Below are positions 48,031 through 60,660 of a stretch of 64,000 nucleotides of DNA, piece by piece (positions within the stretch are counted from its first letter, which is position 1; every line of letters begins with the position of its first letter). A program made the position numbers and the translations under genes. The DNA is taken from NCBI GenBank assembly GCA_015680685.1, contig MNCI01020176.1, positions 121,496 through 185,495 on the forward strand. Direction: 5' to 3'. Origin of the DNA: Gnetum montanum (Eukaryota; Streptophyta; Gnetopsida; Gnetales; Gnetaceae). The notes beneath the pieces are model-generated. The model was not told where the DNA came from. It ran no database searches and saw only the letters and a program-made list of their open reading frames with translations.

Positions 48031-48544
48031 GATTAAGGGACTCCCATGGTCAGTTAGTTTTCTAGGAAGGTGGCCAACTTGATCCAGTCAGTTAGGGTAT
48101 GTGTTAACATAACCGTATACGTTACGCTCTGTTTTTGGACGGAAGGGTGCTCCGAAGTGTTAGATGGTGGAGGAGTGTACATGGCCTCAACCGCTTATTG
48201 TTGCGAGAGTTTATCTGGGCTTTTGGTTCTAAAGTAAGGTCTTCTCTTTTTACAGTTGTCAAAACCAATAGCAGGTTGGATATTTACAGCTCTCACAGCA
48301 TGATGTTACTGCGGTTGAGGAGGAAGTTCCCCTTGCATTGTTGGAGCAGGAGGAGTTATGGGAACTACTTGTGGTGGAAGAGGTGCAAATGGATTAGGAG
48401 GATGGTGTGGATATGGAGTGTCCCTTGGAGGAGAAGGATCCTTCTAAAGTACTCCTGAGCTTGGTAGTGACGGTTGGGGGTTGTGTGACCCATAGAGTCA
48501 CTTGGAGAAATCAGCTACTGCACATAATAACCATATGGATCAGG
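48031..48544 (-). other. Gag-protease linker of the GATATC-family element
   Basis: Low-complexity reverse reading rich in His, Leu and Gln with frameshifts. Plus-strand ORFs here (48135-48458, 48502-48726) are shadows. Confidence 0.4.
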
Positions 48545-49674
48545 CTACCGGTAAGGATACTGTTGTGTTGGCAGTGGCATCCCCCATGACTGTGGGTATT
48601 GCCACTGCTGATGTTGTCCGATGGGCTGTGGTGGAGTTCCACTTGGATAATACGTTAGTGGTTGGTGGAACTGCCTTGAGTTACGTTGTGGGTAAGGTAA
48701 CCTTTGGGGTGTTTGGCATTGGTTGAGTCTTGGATTAAGCGCATACACCCCAGACTCCTGTAGATGTGAGATGATGGGGCAACATCCCTTAGGATGGTCA
48801 TAATGGCAGATCTCACATCCACCATCATTGTCTGAATCAGAATCCTCAGCCACATCAAAGTTAGTGATTTTTCCCTTACCCTTGTTATGTGCAGGGCCTA
48901 AATCTCTCCACTTTTTCTTGCCTTTTTCACTACTTTGTTCAACCTTAGACTCTTCTACAATTTTTAAGACAGTTTTAATTTTAGAGTCTAAGGAACTCCA
49001 TACATCGTCTACCTTAGCCACTAATTCTGTCGTTACTTTTGGATCAACAAGGTTTTCCAGTTCACCAATTCTTCGATTGGTGACTCATCCTCTTCATCAT
49101 AGAATTTCACTCCCTTCTTTCGAAGGGAGGGATCACAATTATACTCTTCAGCACTTTCCCTTTTTTGTAGCTCATCCTCTTCGTTTGCTACTTGCTCCAA
49201 CAAGCTACGTATTTTATGGGCTCTAAGTTGTGAGAGTCTCCCTTGGGCATAAGTCCCAAGGGTTCTTCTAGTTTCATTCCTTAGCCCATCCACGATGTGG
49301 CAAAGTTGATCCCGCTGAGCGTACCCATGGCCCGGGCAACGATGTAACAATGTGTAATAGCGGGCCATGGCACCATCCAAGGGTTCATGTGTACCTTGCT
49401 TCCAACCTTGGATCTGCTTACGCAAATTGAACACCCTGGAGTACATTTGATACTTCTCGTTGAACAGTTCTAGCATCGTACTCCACCTCCTGATGGTTTC
49501 CAGTTCTAAGAACCAGTACCAACTCTTTGCTTCTTTGGTGAGTATCCTTGGGAACAACTTAAGTTTTTGCCACTCATTTTCTATATTCTGCAAGGCACAG
49601 GCATCATGGAATGCCTGTAAATGATTTTGCGGATCAGCATTGTATCCCCCTTCAAACCATGGGATGTTATTCAT
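48545..49674 (-). pseudogene. Gag core and zinc knuckle, GATATC family
   Basis: The frame 49674-49033 (213 codons) carries the retrotransposon Gag domain: FEGGYNADPQNHLQAFHDAC, LFPRILTKEAKSWYW, MLELFNEKYQMYSRVFNLRK and HRCPGHG. The next frame, 49021-48545, continues with an acidic stretch and a CX2CX3HX4C knuckle (C69, C72, H76, C81; about 48817-48779), then a Gln/Pro-rich tail. Only a stop or frame change near 49025 divides the two. Gag shells the RNA, and the knuckle binds nucleic acid. Two other copies exist at 23170-25010 (plus) and 21070-20880 (N-part only). Confidence 0.8.
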
Positions 49675-49700
49675 GTCTAATCATTTGATTCGACTATCCT

Positions 49701-50564
49701 TTAAATGCCTTGTGGGAATCCTAACTGCCTCCATAATGTCAAGCATACTTTGGGTTGCGAGTAGAGGTTTGTCATGATCGTCTCTTTCATGATACCTGTG
49801 ATGTCTACGTTGTTCCCTACTCTCCCTACGTCCTTGCCCTTGTCCTCTCTCTTAACTTTCCCATCGAGGTCTTTCTTCTTTTTTACTTTTATCCTCACCT
49901 TTATGTTCATGGTGGCTGTGCCCAGATGTGGAAGGAGAGGATGAGTGATGGGGTTAAGGAGAAGAAGAAAGGGAAACATCACCATGATGATGTTTCTTTC
50001 CTTCTCTTCGGCTGCTATGGCCATGATCGTTGTGACAATCAAAGTGCCCGAACTTAGCATGACTGGTTGTTCCCTCTATGAACAGTTGGTATTCACGGGC
50101 ATCAGAACCAGGGATATGTATCGTTGATCATAGGTTCTGATACTCATCCTCCTCACCATCGTTAGGAGGGGGAACATCTTTTGCTAAAGAACCCGAGATA
50201 AAGGGTTCCTCATCTCCTATTTCGCTAAGGACGTGCGGGGCCTTTCCCTTCGACCATGTATGTTGGCTCTCCTGCCTTAAGTCTTGAATACGTTGGGCAT
50301 CTATGGGATGATAATCCCTTGTGTCAAAGTCATCCATACCATATTCCGCAAATAGTTCTTGCATGTCAATCTATGCTAAGGCACAGAAGAGCATGTTAGG
50401 GATTGATCGATCTGGGGGTAACACAATGTTACCTTGCAAATCTCTCCATCGCAGTTGTTTGTCTTGATGGAGAATAAAAGTAAAGTTGGGAATATACTCA
50501 TCGGGATGAGTATATGTCATCTTATATTGTTTAGGACTTGGCTGATTTTGGTTATGTGTTTTAT
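49701..50564 (-). pseudogene. N-terminal Gag extension, GATATC family
   Basis: From about 50530 the reverse reading gives SHPDEYIPNFTFILHQD and LRWRDLQGNIVLPPDRS, then the open stretch 50364-50128 (MQELFAEYGMDDFDTRDYHP, acidic). The frame 50060-49701 is Lys-rich. The first block is shared with two old copies (23260 plus, 21060 minus), so it is a genuine conserved part of the protein, upstream of the Gag core. Function unknown. Confidence 0.6.
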
Positions 50565-50754
50565 CTTGCCGACTGTCTCGTGTGTGATCCTTAGGTGGTA
50601 AGTTGCTCTTATAAGAAGAAGGAATTTTTAATCGGTGTGCTATTTCACCATTATATAAATTTTTCTTTTGATTAACCCGAAGGTTCGTTCAATTTTTCTT
50701 TTCACAATGATGTGAGTGATATCCCTTATGTTCTATTCAGCACACAAACACTTA

Positions 50755-50774
50755 GTCCCTAGCAACAGTGCTAA
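50755..50774 (-). other. primer-binding site of the GATATC-family element
   Basis: The minus strand after the LTR reads TTAGCACTGTTGCTAGGGAC, which is TTGGCGCCGTTGCCGGGGAC with G-to-A and C-to-T changes. The latter wording is common in Athila-like plant elements. Confidence 0.6.
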
Positions 50775-51498
50775 TGATGAGTGGCGAGGTACCCCTACAC
50801 TCAACCATATGAAACAAGCGTAGCACATGTGATCCAGTCAAACTTTGCAGACTAAATGCCTAAATGCCCCATGGAACACTTGGGGTTAATCATTCGTTGT
50901 CTTCCCAAACTTACTTGTTGTTGTCATGGTGTATGGTTAAGTAAGTTCGAGGTATATGATTTTTTTGGTCTTTTCTAGTTTTATGTCTTCTACGCTAAGA
51001 GCAAAGGGTTGAGAAAACTAAATAATTCTAACTAATGTCCTAAGTCTAAATTAACTAGCGTCAGCATCCGTTCCCACTTACCGTACACACCCTAAACTAT
51101 GCAACTNCATTCGTCAATGCTCGTAACCAAGTCGTACTCATGCCGCATTACTAGGAAAATAATAAATAACATTAAATAAACCTATTCCCTGCACTACAAG
51201 GTTTATTCAAAAAGCTCATCTTTATTGTCGTACACAACTTTTGTTCAGGTACAAAGCTACTCGAATAAAGATCTGTTCACTTGGGGACTCCTACTGCGGG
51301 CACATGGAAAAATTCTATCTCTGGAGTGATCAAACTACCAGAGTTTCGCTACTTCTAGCCTAGGATGAGAAATGAGGGGAGTTCCGCCTCTTATTTATAG
51401 ATTTGGCGGTAGACCGCGATATCACGTACGCGATATCGTAGGGACAACGCGATATCGCGACGGCCACAATATCGCGCATGCGATATCGCGTCTCATCA
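50775..51498 (-). repeat. 5' LTR of the GATATC-family element
   Basis: 724 bp; an N at 51107 stands in place of about 240 bases present in the 3' LTR (about 44850-45085). It has a perfect CGCGATATCGCG at 51448-51459 and a GCGATATCGC at 51480-51489. Confidence 0.88.
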
Positions 51499-51503
51499 AG
51501 CTC
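51499..51503. repeat. right target-site duplication AGCTC
   Basis: Identical to 44515-44519. Confidence 0.85.
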
Positions 51504-53000
51504 CTATAAAAAGCTCTAAAGTGCTTATTCAATTTACTAAATAAATTCATTACAACATAATTACAACCTTTTATAGCCCCATACATTATACCCAAAACAT
51601 TATAGTCTAGATAACATATCAATTGACATAGCCATATTTAAAATCTAGAAAATAGTCATTAATATAAACATTACCAAAAATAGAAAAAATTACTTATAGC
51701 CTTAAAAATATTTAGAACATTAAAATTTTTAAGGACATCCCCAAGGACATGGAAGTTGACAATAGTGATCTCTAAGCATGTCAACCATATCCATCTCAAA
51801 AGGGATAAAGTGCTACAACCAAAATTTAGCCTTATTAACACAACCATAATAAAAAATTCTTTTGGGCATCGATTTTAGTGATTCCATCACAAAAGGAATT
51901 TTGAAATCATGAGCCTTTCAACCATGACCACCACAACCAAGAAACACATAACCATGTTTTGCATAAAACATAACCAAAATTAGAAAAACCATAGTTGTCA
52001 ACCTTAACCCCTTTTTGTGCAAGGTTGGGAGAAAAATTTACCAAAAATTTGTCTAAGCTCCAAACAGAGTGATTACACCACCATTTAGAAGATTGAATCA
52101 AGCCCTACACACTTACCTAACAAATTTCAAAATACTTTTCATTTTTTAAAAAAATTCATTAATTTTGATGAAAATGTGAGTATGGCACAAATCCCCTTTT
52201 GACACAAGTTTAATAAAAAATTCATTAAATATTCATTTCAAATTCAAATGGAGTGATTCCACCTCCTTTGAAAAGATAAAGCCAATATCCACCCATTCAT
52301 TACCAAAAATTAGTAGAAACCCCTACCATTTTCTTAGAAAATTTCATGGATTTACATGGAATTTTGAAAAATGGCATAAAAAACCTAACTGCATGACCTT
52401 ACAGAAATAGCCATAACCTAATCTTTTTAAACCAAATCAAATGAGACCATAGCCATTGGAAAGATTAGATAGAGAGATACAAACCCATAGCATCAAATTT
52501 CAAAAATACGCAGCCATTTTCTTAGAAACAAATACACAATTTTGCTTGCTTTTTTAATGCAAAAATCACCAAAAGGCTTAAAACTCATAAAACCTAACTT
52601 AATATAGCCATAAAAATAGCCAAAATAGCCAAAACAATTAATACCCATTTGAAACCACACAAAATAAGGGGTAATATTTCATTAGAATTAAATTTTGATC
52701 AACATCAAAGCCTAGATCTGAGAAAAATGGCCCTATCCCCAAATTTATGGAAAAAGCATGAAAATAGCAAGCCCAATTTTAAAAATCAAATCTACCAAGA
52801 CCAAAACAATGAAAAAACCATAGATCTATGTAGAAATAGCCAAAATGGGAGGTATGATTTTGTTAAAATTTCATCTTACCCACTCTATTAGTGTAGATCT
52901 TAAGAAAATGGTCCCATCCATGGCAAGGAAAGTAAGAAAAAACAACTAGAAAATAAAGGGGGAAATGGCTAGAATTGCCTTCCTTGAGGTAGCAATAGAT
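51504..53000 (+). other. spacer of the giant resumes after the nested element
   Basis: AT-rich. From about 52140 on it is the reverse complement of 17085-16583 and then 6854-6500 in copy A. It contains the undisturbed version of the site (near 52640) hit by the 6855-16582 element. No gene. Confidence 0.6.
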
Positions 53001-56000
53001 GAAGCCGAAATTGAGATGGATCTAGGTAGTCTTACCAAGTTCCTTGCATTCTCTCAACCTTTTGAATTCATGGATTCTAGCTCTTCCCTCTACACTGCTT
53101 GGGCACCATAGTTAGATCAACACTGGGAATGGTTAAAATATGGGAAGGATGGAGGCCCAACATTAGCTACAAGGAAGATTGGATATTTTTATGTTGAAGA
53201 TTGATGGTTTCTATAACAATAAATCTCTATTTGAGCTCTCTCCCAATGCACTTTCTATGTAAATTAAAATATTGATTGAAACTTGTAAAATTTTACAATA
53301 AAAACTCCATCTAAACCTAAATGCCCACTCTCAACCCCAGTTGTCAATTTAGTGCATCATAACTCCAAGTTCAATAAAGTGCAAGGGGATAAAGTCTTCT
53401 CCATGATAGGACTGGTGTAATTTAAGCTTCTAATTCAAATTTTAAAAATTTTGGGTAGTGGGCCCCACCATACGCCTTCACTCTTAGCCAAGAAATAGCA
53501 TCAACACTGATTTTTAACCACTTTTGACACTTATAAAAATATTAAAACCTTAACTCCCATGCATCCATGATAGGGACATCGTACCTAGCATGGATACATG
53601 CTTCCCACATCCTAGAACCATTAAAACCTAGTCAAAAGTTGTCAAAACCTTGGAATTTGGTGATCCCATGCTATGGGAGGCCTCATCCACATTGAGCATA
53701 CTAGTCCTAGCTTGGATGGATGGGGGATGACCAAAATTACCTAAATCATCTACCTAGTAGCAATATTATAAAGCCTATCACCCCCTCACAACCTTTGGTA
53801 GCCTAGATTGACCTTAGAACAAGTTCATTTTTAATTCATAGCCAATTCCACATTGGTGAATCCTCCCTTCACATTGCTCAACATGGAGCCAATGTGGAAA
53901 CCCAATGGCTATGCAAGAAAACCTCATTCACAACTTAAAACAGTGAAATAACCTACTCTACTGATCCCTAGACCCTACCATAACCCTCTAAAGCTTTCTA
54001 ATACCTCAAAAGTAGTCGAAAAGGTACAAAACTACCTTCCCCCTCTCATCCACATTGAGGCCATCATGCCCAACATGAAAGAATGGAGGGGGATTGCATG
54101 AGGCACCTAAAAGCCTCTAAAATTATAAATCTTAATACCAAGTATGGACCATCAACATTAGTAACCCCAGAAGCTAACATGCATGGTTGATTGGCTATCG
54201 AACTAGCCTAGATTTGATATTCTTAGGTCTTCCATGCTGGGGGAGATCTCTTCCACACTAGCCAGTGTGAAAAATAGGTGGATGTAGCTAGGAAGATTAG
54301 TTCGGGGTCCCAAATGCAAGAAAACAATGTCAAACTATCTTGTACTAACACTAGAACCTTAACAGCCTCTTTGAAGGCCACTAGAATGTCAAAAAGCAAC
54401 AAAAATCAACCCCTTAAGGTTCTTTCATGCTAGAGAGGACCTCATCCATGTTGAGAATCCTAGTCTAGGTATGGATGAAAAAGGAAAAGCCAAAACTATT
54501 CAAGTTTGCATGAAGTTTAACTTCCAAAAGTATCCCAATCCTTCTAAAAGCCACCAAACTTTTGGAAGTCACCTCTAACAACCCAAACCTACCTCCCTTA
54601 GGTTCTTCACATTGAGGATTCCATCAACATTGAGCATCCTAGCCCTAGCATGAATGGAGAGGAGAAGCCTAAAAACCCTTTCATTACCCTCAAAATGACT
54701 ATATTTCGACCCTAGGCATCAATAATCGACATCGGCAACCTTATGGACACACATGCACAGGAAAAATTAACAAGAGGTAGTAAAAAGCAGAGTTCCTTGG
54801 TGCTTCCATGATGGGATCCATCTCTTCCATACTGGTGGGAATGGAAGTAGGGGGAACTATAAGAAAACTCCAAAATAACCCTTAGATACCCTAAACAAGC
54901 GCCAGAAATCCTTGTGTTCATCCTAGAACCTTGATTAAGCATCCTAGAACTCTCAGACACTTCAAAATTGGTCATGGATAGTCAAAAATCCTTTTCCCCT
55001 AATATTCCATGTTCAACATGGAAACCCTAGTGTGGAAAAAATGGAGGAACATTAAAAAGATCTCAACAACCATTGAAATAACCAATTTTTGATCCTAGGT
55101 GTCAACAATTGATACTAGCAACCCTAGAGATCCACATGCATGACTAGAAGCAACAAAAAATAGCACAAAGTAGAGTTCCTTGGTTCCTCCATGCTGGAAG
55201 CCATCTCTTTCACATTGGATAGTGTGGAAGTAAGGGGTAAATTTTTAAGGAACTTAAAAATGACCTTTAGAGCCATCAAGCACACACCCTATAACCTTGC
55301 ATGTACCCTAAGGTTATGATTGCACCTTCCAAAGCCCTCATAACCTGCATAATTGACCCCAAATAGCCAAAAAGCTATCCCGTTAATTGGATCCATGCTA
55401 ACCACTCCACCCCTAGTATGACAGAAAGAGGAAAACTAAAAAAACCAAGTAGCAAGACTCCAAATTGACTAGTTTTGACCTTAGACCCTACCTCTCAACC
55501 TTGGCAACCCTAGGAACACACATGCATAGTCGATTGAGGTCAAAATTGGTCCATATTTGAGATTTATAATTCTTTCATACTAATAGCCCTCTCTTCCATG
55601 CTGGCTAGAATGGCAACTAAGGTGGGAACTCATTTGGGACTCATAAACACCTCAAAGTGACATCAAATAACCTTGCATGCACCTTAGAACCTTGTCACCA
55701 CTCACTAAAGCCATCAAACCTTAGGAAACTAATATCAAATGGTCAAAAAGCTATTCTCCCTAGTCTTCCATGTTGGACACCTCATCCCTAGCATAGAAAA
55801 GAGGGGAAAACCTCCAAAACATCTAGGAACACTCAAAATTACCAAAATTTAACCTAAAAATCTAGCCCTTGACCCCAGTAAATCTAAGAGCTAGCATGCA
55901 TAGTCAATTATGATATGAATTGGCTAAGATTTGGGATTCTCGCTTCATCCATGCTATAGGAGGTTCCTTCCATGTTGGGGATCATGAAAACAAATGGGTA

Positions 56001-56303
56001 AATCTACTTTCCCACTTTTGGTGACAATATGGCACTATCGAAGATCAAAAATCTATGCTGGAGAAGCCTAGGATCTCATAAACATAAGATTATGTTCCTT
56101 TGACCTAGTTTTAGTATCCAAAACTCATTTCTCTAAATCTTTCACACTAGAGGAACTTCCCTAACATGGAAATATGGGGGGTCTAAAGCCTTATATGCCA
56201 TTAAGTAACCTCAAAATATGATCAAAATTAGCTAGAAACTTGCATAATCATGATCTATAGTCCTAGGGGCCTAGAAACCAAGTCAATATGCTTCTAAACC
56301 ATC
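53001..56303 (+). repeat. hairpin-unit array in the giant's spacer
   Basis: Counterpart, in opposite orientation, of 3581-6500. Units about 180 bp apart contain pairs such as CCATGATAGG...CCTAGCATGG (53570-53600) and CTTCCATGCTGG with CACACTAGCCAGTGTG (54225-54275). Strongly decayed; no coding potential. Confidence 0.7.
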
Positions 56304-56304
56304 N

Positions 56305-56639
56305 CAAGGGCAAAAAGTAGGTCTTGGAGCTTAACCCTCCTATGTCCATGCTAACCATTGTGGAAGGGAGGGGGCTTAGTGTGGAAGATCAAGATTCAAG
56401 TGAAAATGGGGTTAAACAAGGTCAAACTAGTGGCCGAAACCTAGATTTGGGAGTTGTGCATCCCCTAGATTTATTTTGAGGCCATTTGAGTTAGTTTTGG
56501 ATGTAAAAACATGTTGAAATGGATTTCCCCTTCTTCCACACTGAGCATAGCATCTCTAGTGTGGAAGAAAGTTGGGGACACTTATTTCATGCTTTCAGGA
56601 TGGTTTAGAAGCATATTGACTTGGTTTCTAGGCCCCTAG
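56305..56639 (-). other. misoriented piece between two single Ns
   Basis: This piece reads in the copy A orientation (compare 3570-3900), whereas both neighbours read in the opposite sense. Its last 41 bases (56599-56639) are the exact reverse complement of the 41 bases before the first N (56263-56303). Turned round and merged by that overlap it continues the left neighbour naturally. Confidence 0.85.
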
Positions 56640-56640
56640 N

Positions 56641-57149
56641 ATGTAGCCTATTTTACTTGATTTAGCCTTATAACATGATGTTTCAACTTGTTTCTAGCCT
56701 TGTGTTACATTGCTGACCTTGATAACCTCCTTATAGCCTTTATGCAACCTTATATTTTCCTTATTATAGCTTCATTTTCCTTTGTTTAGCCTTTTATTGA
56801 TATCAAATAGTGGCGTTTTTCCTTCCTTAACTACTATTTTGCACCATGTGACCATGGTCTACTAAGGCCTTAAACTCACATTATGGTCCACTAAGGCCTC
56901 AAACTAGCATTATAGTCCATTAAGACTCTAAACTGGCATCATGACCCACTAAGGCCTAAAACTAAAACAATTGTGATCCTTGTTGACCATTTGTAGCAGT
57001 ATTTCTCATACTTCCCTTTGTTTGGCCCTTATTGCACTTTTTTTGCTTATTTTTACCATATTTATAGCATTGCATGACCTTGTTTGCATTAGAATAGCAT
57101 GTATTTGCATAATTTTATAGCATTTTAGCATTATTTATTTACTTTTATC
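56641..57149 (+). other. pol-proximal spacer of the giant
   Basis: Contains units such as 'ctaaggcctcaaactagcat' at 56850-56970, the mirror of 2990-3090. No gene. Confidence 0.6.
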
Positions 57150-60100
57150 CATCTGCCACTTAATATGCCTATGGTTGACATGTAGGACAAAAATATGAGT
57201 ACTTGAGAGTAGATCAATATGCCTTTGTGCCTACATGGACCCCATGGTGATGTAAAATGGTATATTGACCCTAATTACCTAGATCTTGGGCCTAAGAGTC
57301 TTGTTAACCACATAGCCTTGATAGAGAAACCTTTAGAATGGTTTAAAAACCTAGTAAAAACCCTTGACTTAGAGGTGGATGACATAATGGAAGATTCTCT
57401 AGTTGAGGTTCCTATCACAACACATAGTGGTGAGGAGAAAACCCTTAAACTAGGTTCCTCACTAGAACCTCAATAGGTTCAAGACATTACAAAAGTCCTA
57501 CAAAGTAATATTAAGACCTCTGCCTAGTCATATGAAGATATACTAGGCCTAGATCTACATTTAGTTCAACAGAACATCATACTTAACCCTAGCATTACAC
57601 CAATTAAGCAAAAAGTATATAAAATTAGACCTGATTTTGCCTTGGCAGTTTGTGATGAGATATCAAAGTTCTACCAAGCTTGTTTCATTAGGGCTATTGA
57701 CTACACATAATGGGTGCCCAACATAGTGGTAGTCCCTAAGAAAAATGGAAGTATCCATATTTGCATCAATTTTTGATACCTAAATAAAGTGACTATCAAG
57801 GATAACTTCCCTTTGCCTAGTATTAATCAACTTATTGATACTAGGGCAAAACATGCATTTTTGTCCTTTATGAATGGGTTCTCAGAATATAACCAAATTA
57901 GGATCAACCCATAGCACCAACTTAGCACAACCTTCATGACCCCTTAGGGTACCTTTTGCTATACCATGTATGAACATAGGAGCAACCTACCAATGAGCAA
58001 AAACCTATATCTTTAGTGATTACATGCTAGGTTTGCTCAACAACTATGTAGATGATATAGCCGTTAAGTTCAAAGTGTTGGTAACCATGCTAATGACCTA
58101 GATCTTGTGCTTAAATGATGCCTCAAATATGAGATTAGGCGCAATGCTAAGAAATGTGTCTTTGGTATCAAGACGAGTAAGATGCTTAGCTTTGTAGTAT
58201 GTAAAGTAGGGATGCATGTCAATCCTAATAAGGTTAATGCCATATCCAAATTAGTAACACCTACCAACCTTAAGGAGCTTTAGCGATTACAAGGTAGATT
58301 GAAATTTATTTAGAGATTTATCACTAGGTTTACGGATAAGTCATAGCCCATGCGACACTTGCTTAAGAAAGGGATTCACTATGAGTGGATGGCTCAATGC
58401 CAAGAGGCCTTTGAAAACCTTAAGAAAGAGTTAGTACAACTATTGACAATCTACCCTTCGTAAGAGGGTAAACTATTTTACATCTACTTTTCCATCTCTG
58501 ACATATCCATTACATCTCCATTCTATTAGAAGCATGAAGATGGAGCAGAGATGCCAGTATACTACCTTAGCCATGCATTAGTTACCCATGAGACCTGATA
58601 TACTAAAGTCGAGAAGTAATTTCTAGCACTAGTCTTTTCATTGAAGAAGTGAAGACACTACCTCTTCAGAAGTCAAGTCAACACCATTTGCAAAGACAAT
58701 GTGCTTAGAGCCATAACAACCAACATCTATGAGAGTAGTCGTATAGCCCAATCAAAAGCCATAACCAGTTTGACCTTCATTACATTTCTTAATCCTCAAT
58801 AAAATATCAAGCTATAGCCATACAACTCATAGTTTCACCTATTGATGACCAAGAAACCATAGATCCTAAGTCCCTTGATGAGCACATTAACACTGTAAGC
58901 CAAGTGCCCGAGGATTATGAGGTGGTCATGCACTTTGACAGAGCTTCAACTACCCATGGGGTAAGTGCCATTGCCATCATAAGATTTCCTTCTAGTGAAA
59001 TTTGATCCTTGGCCTATCATTTTGAGTTTTCATGCATGAACAACATAGCATAGTATAAGGATTTACTTAGAGGGATGATGGTAGCTCATGACCTAGGAAT
59101 TAGATGCTTAATGATCAAAGGTGATTCACAACTTATGGTTAACCAAATAACCGAGATCTATGCCTATAAAGCCAAACATTTACAACCTTACTATGACCTA
59201 GAGAAGTAATTGTTACAACAATTCATAGATGATGATATCTAGCACATACCTTGAAATGAGAATTTCATAGTCAATACAATTGCAATTTTAGGCCTTAATG
59301 TTATGCCAGATGTGTTTAGAATGTTTCCCACCTTAATTGTAGACTATGTTATTCCCATCATGCAAAATGTTGAGGATACCTTTGTGGTCATCATTCATAC
59401 TACTCCTACCATGGAGTGGCATGAATATATCAAATTTTACCTTATGCATGGATAATCCTCACAAGGTTTGACTATTTCTCCAAAGGACACTATACATAAA
59501 TGCTCAAAGTAGTATGCCATTGTAGGCGATAACACACTATGTCAACAATCCTATGATGGCATATTATGAAAGTTCTTGGGTTAAATCGAAGCCAAAACAG
59601 TCCTAGAGGATGTTCACTAGGGTGTTTGTGGATGAAATATAGGACCTAGAGCTATGGCCACTAAGATTAGATGGTTAGACTACTATTGGACCCATATGAA
59701 GAGTGACTACATGTAGAAGGTTAAGCAATGTGACACATGCCAAGGGCATAGTAACCTAATATATGTATCACCAACTAAGTTACATACTACTTAGATCACT
59801 TGGCCATTTCAACGATGGGGGTTGAATATCATTAGACATATAAAGCCTAAGTCTTTCACAAGACATGGCTTCATCATCACTGCAACCAAATACGTTACTA
59901 AGTGGGTTGAAGCTATTCCCCCAAGGAAGACTAATTTGAACAAGTCCACAAATTTATCTTGGACAACATTGTAGCCTGTTTTGTCTTACCTATGACCATA
60001 CTTATAGACAATGGACCATAATTTAGTTACCAATAAATAAAGTATTTATATCACAACCTAGGCATTAAGAATTTTATTCATCACCTTATTACCCTCAAGC

Positions 60101-60660
60101 TAATGAACAAGCAAAAGCTAGCAACAAGGCCATCATCAACCTGCTTACAAAGATGCTTAATAATAGCAAACACAAATGGCATGAGTAGCTTGTCCATGCA
60201 CTATGGGCCTACAAAATGATCTATCACACGATAACTAGTGTAACTCCTTTTAGCCTAATTTATGATTCTAAAGATACCTCTTGAATTGCAGGTGCTGTCA
60301 CTTTGAGTAAATTTGACCGACTTCATCAATGATGAGTAGAACAAAGAGTTGTAGACAGCGACTCTAGACTCAATGGAGGAGTAATGTATGCAAGCGCTTG
60401 CTCACATCGAACACTATCAAGAGAGTTAGAAGAGGTAGCACCACCATAACTTCATCAAGCATAAGATCAAAGAGGGTGATCTGGTCATCAATGCTATCCA
60501 CGAGCATGTAGATAAATTCTCAACCAATTGGGAAGGACCCTTCCTTATTACTAGAGCCTATGGTAATGGAGCATTCAAAATAGCCAAAATGAATGGGAAT
60601 GAGCTAGCCAATCTAGTTAATCATTCCTATCTGAAGTCGTATTACATGTAGCTAATGATC
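57150..60660 (+). pseudogene. pol of the giant element (linker, RT, RNase H, aRNase H, integrase)
   Basis: The linker is open at 57219-57473. RT follows with an intact YVDD at 58045-58056. The first RNase H lies at about 58440-58800 and the second, archaeal-type RNase H (MHFDRAS, FEFSCMNN, IKGDSQLMVNQ) at about 58925-59160. Integrase has the zinc-binding part (GPRAMATKIRWLDYYW, QCDTCQGHSN) at about 59640-59760, a core with LNIIRHI (first Asp changed to Asn), LIDNGP near 60010 and NEQAKASNKAI near 60100 (Glu changed to Lys). The C-part is KIKEGDLVINAIHEHVDKF then NELANLVNHSYLK, ending near 60650. Numerous stops, chiefly TAG. The spacing of domains is normal for Tat elements. Confidence 0.85.

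Larger units (their letters stand above)
44520..51498 (-). mobile_element. complete GATATC-family LTR retrotransposon (gag-protease, no RT or integrase)
   Basis: LTRs at 51498-50775 (5') and 45486-44520 (3') share TGATGAG...CTCATCA ends; the target duplication AGCTC is perfect. Inside, read right to left, are a PBS, an N-terminal Gag extension, Gag, a zinc knuckle, and a protease ending at 47341. About 1.9 kb without pol follows, then a short purine-rich stretch (CATGGGAG) against the 3' LTR. It lacks RT, RNase H and integrase, so it depended on another element; the Gag type resembles Athila. CpG is well kept, making it the youngest large insertion here. Confidence 0.88.

Noticed and set aside
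48502-49226. Plus-strand ORFs of 74-132 codons
   Set aside because: Shadows of the minus-strand Gag, which has the domain motifs.
56305-56639. Considered as a real inversion within the spacer
   Set aside because: An exact 41-base overlap at its end, with single Ns on both sides, points to a misplaced contig.
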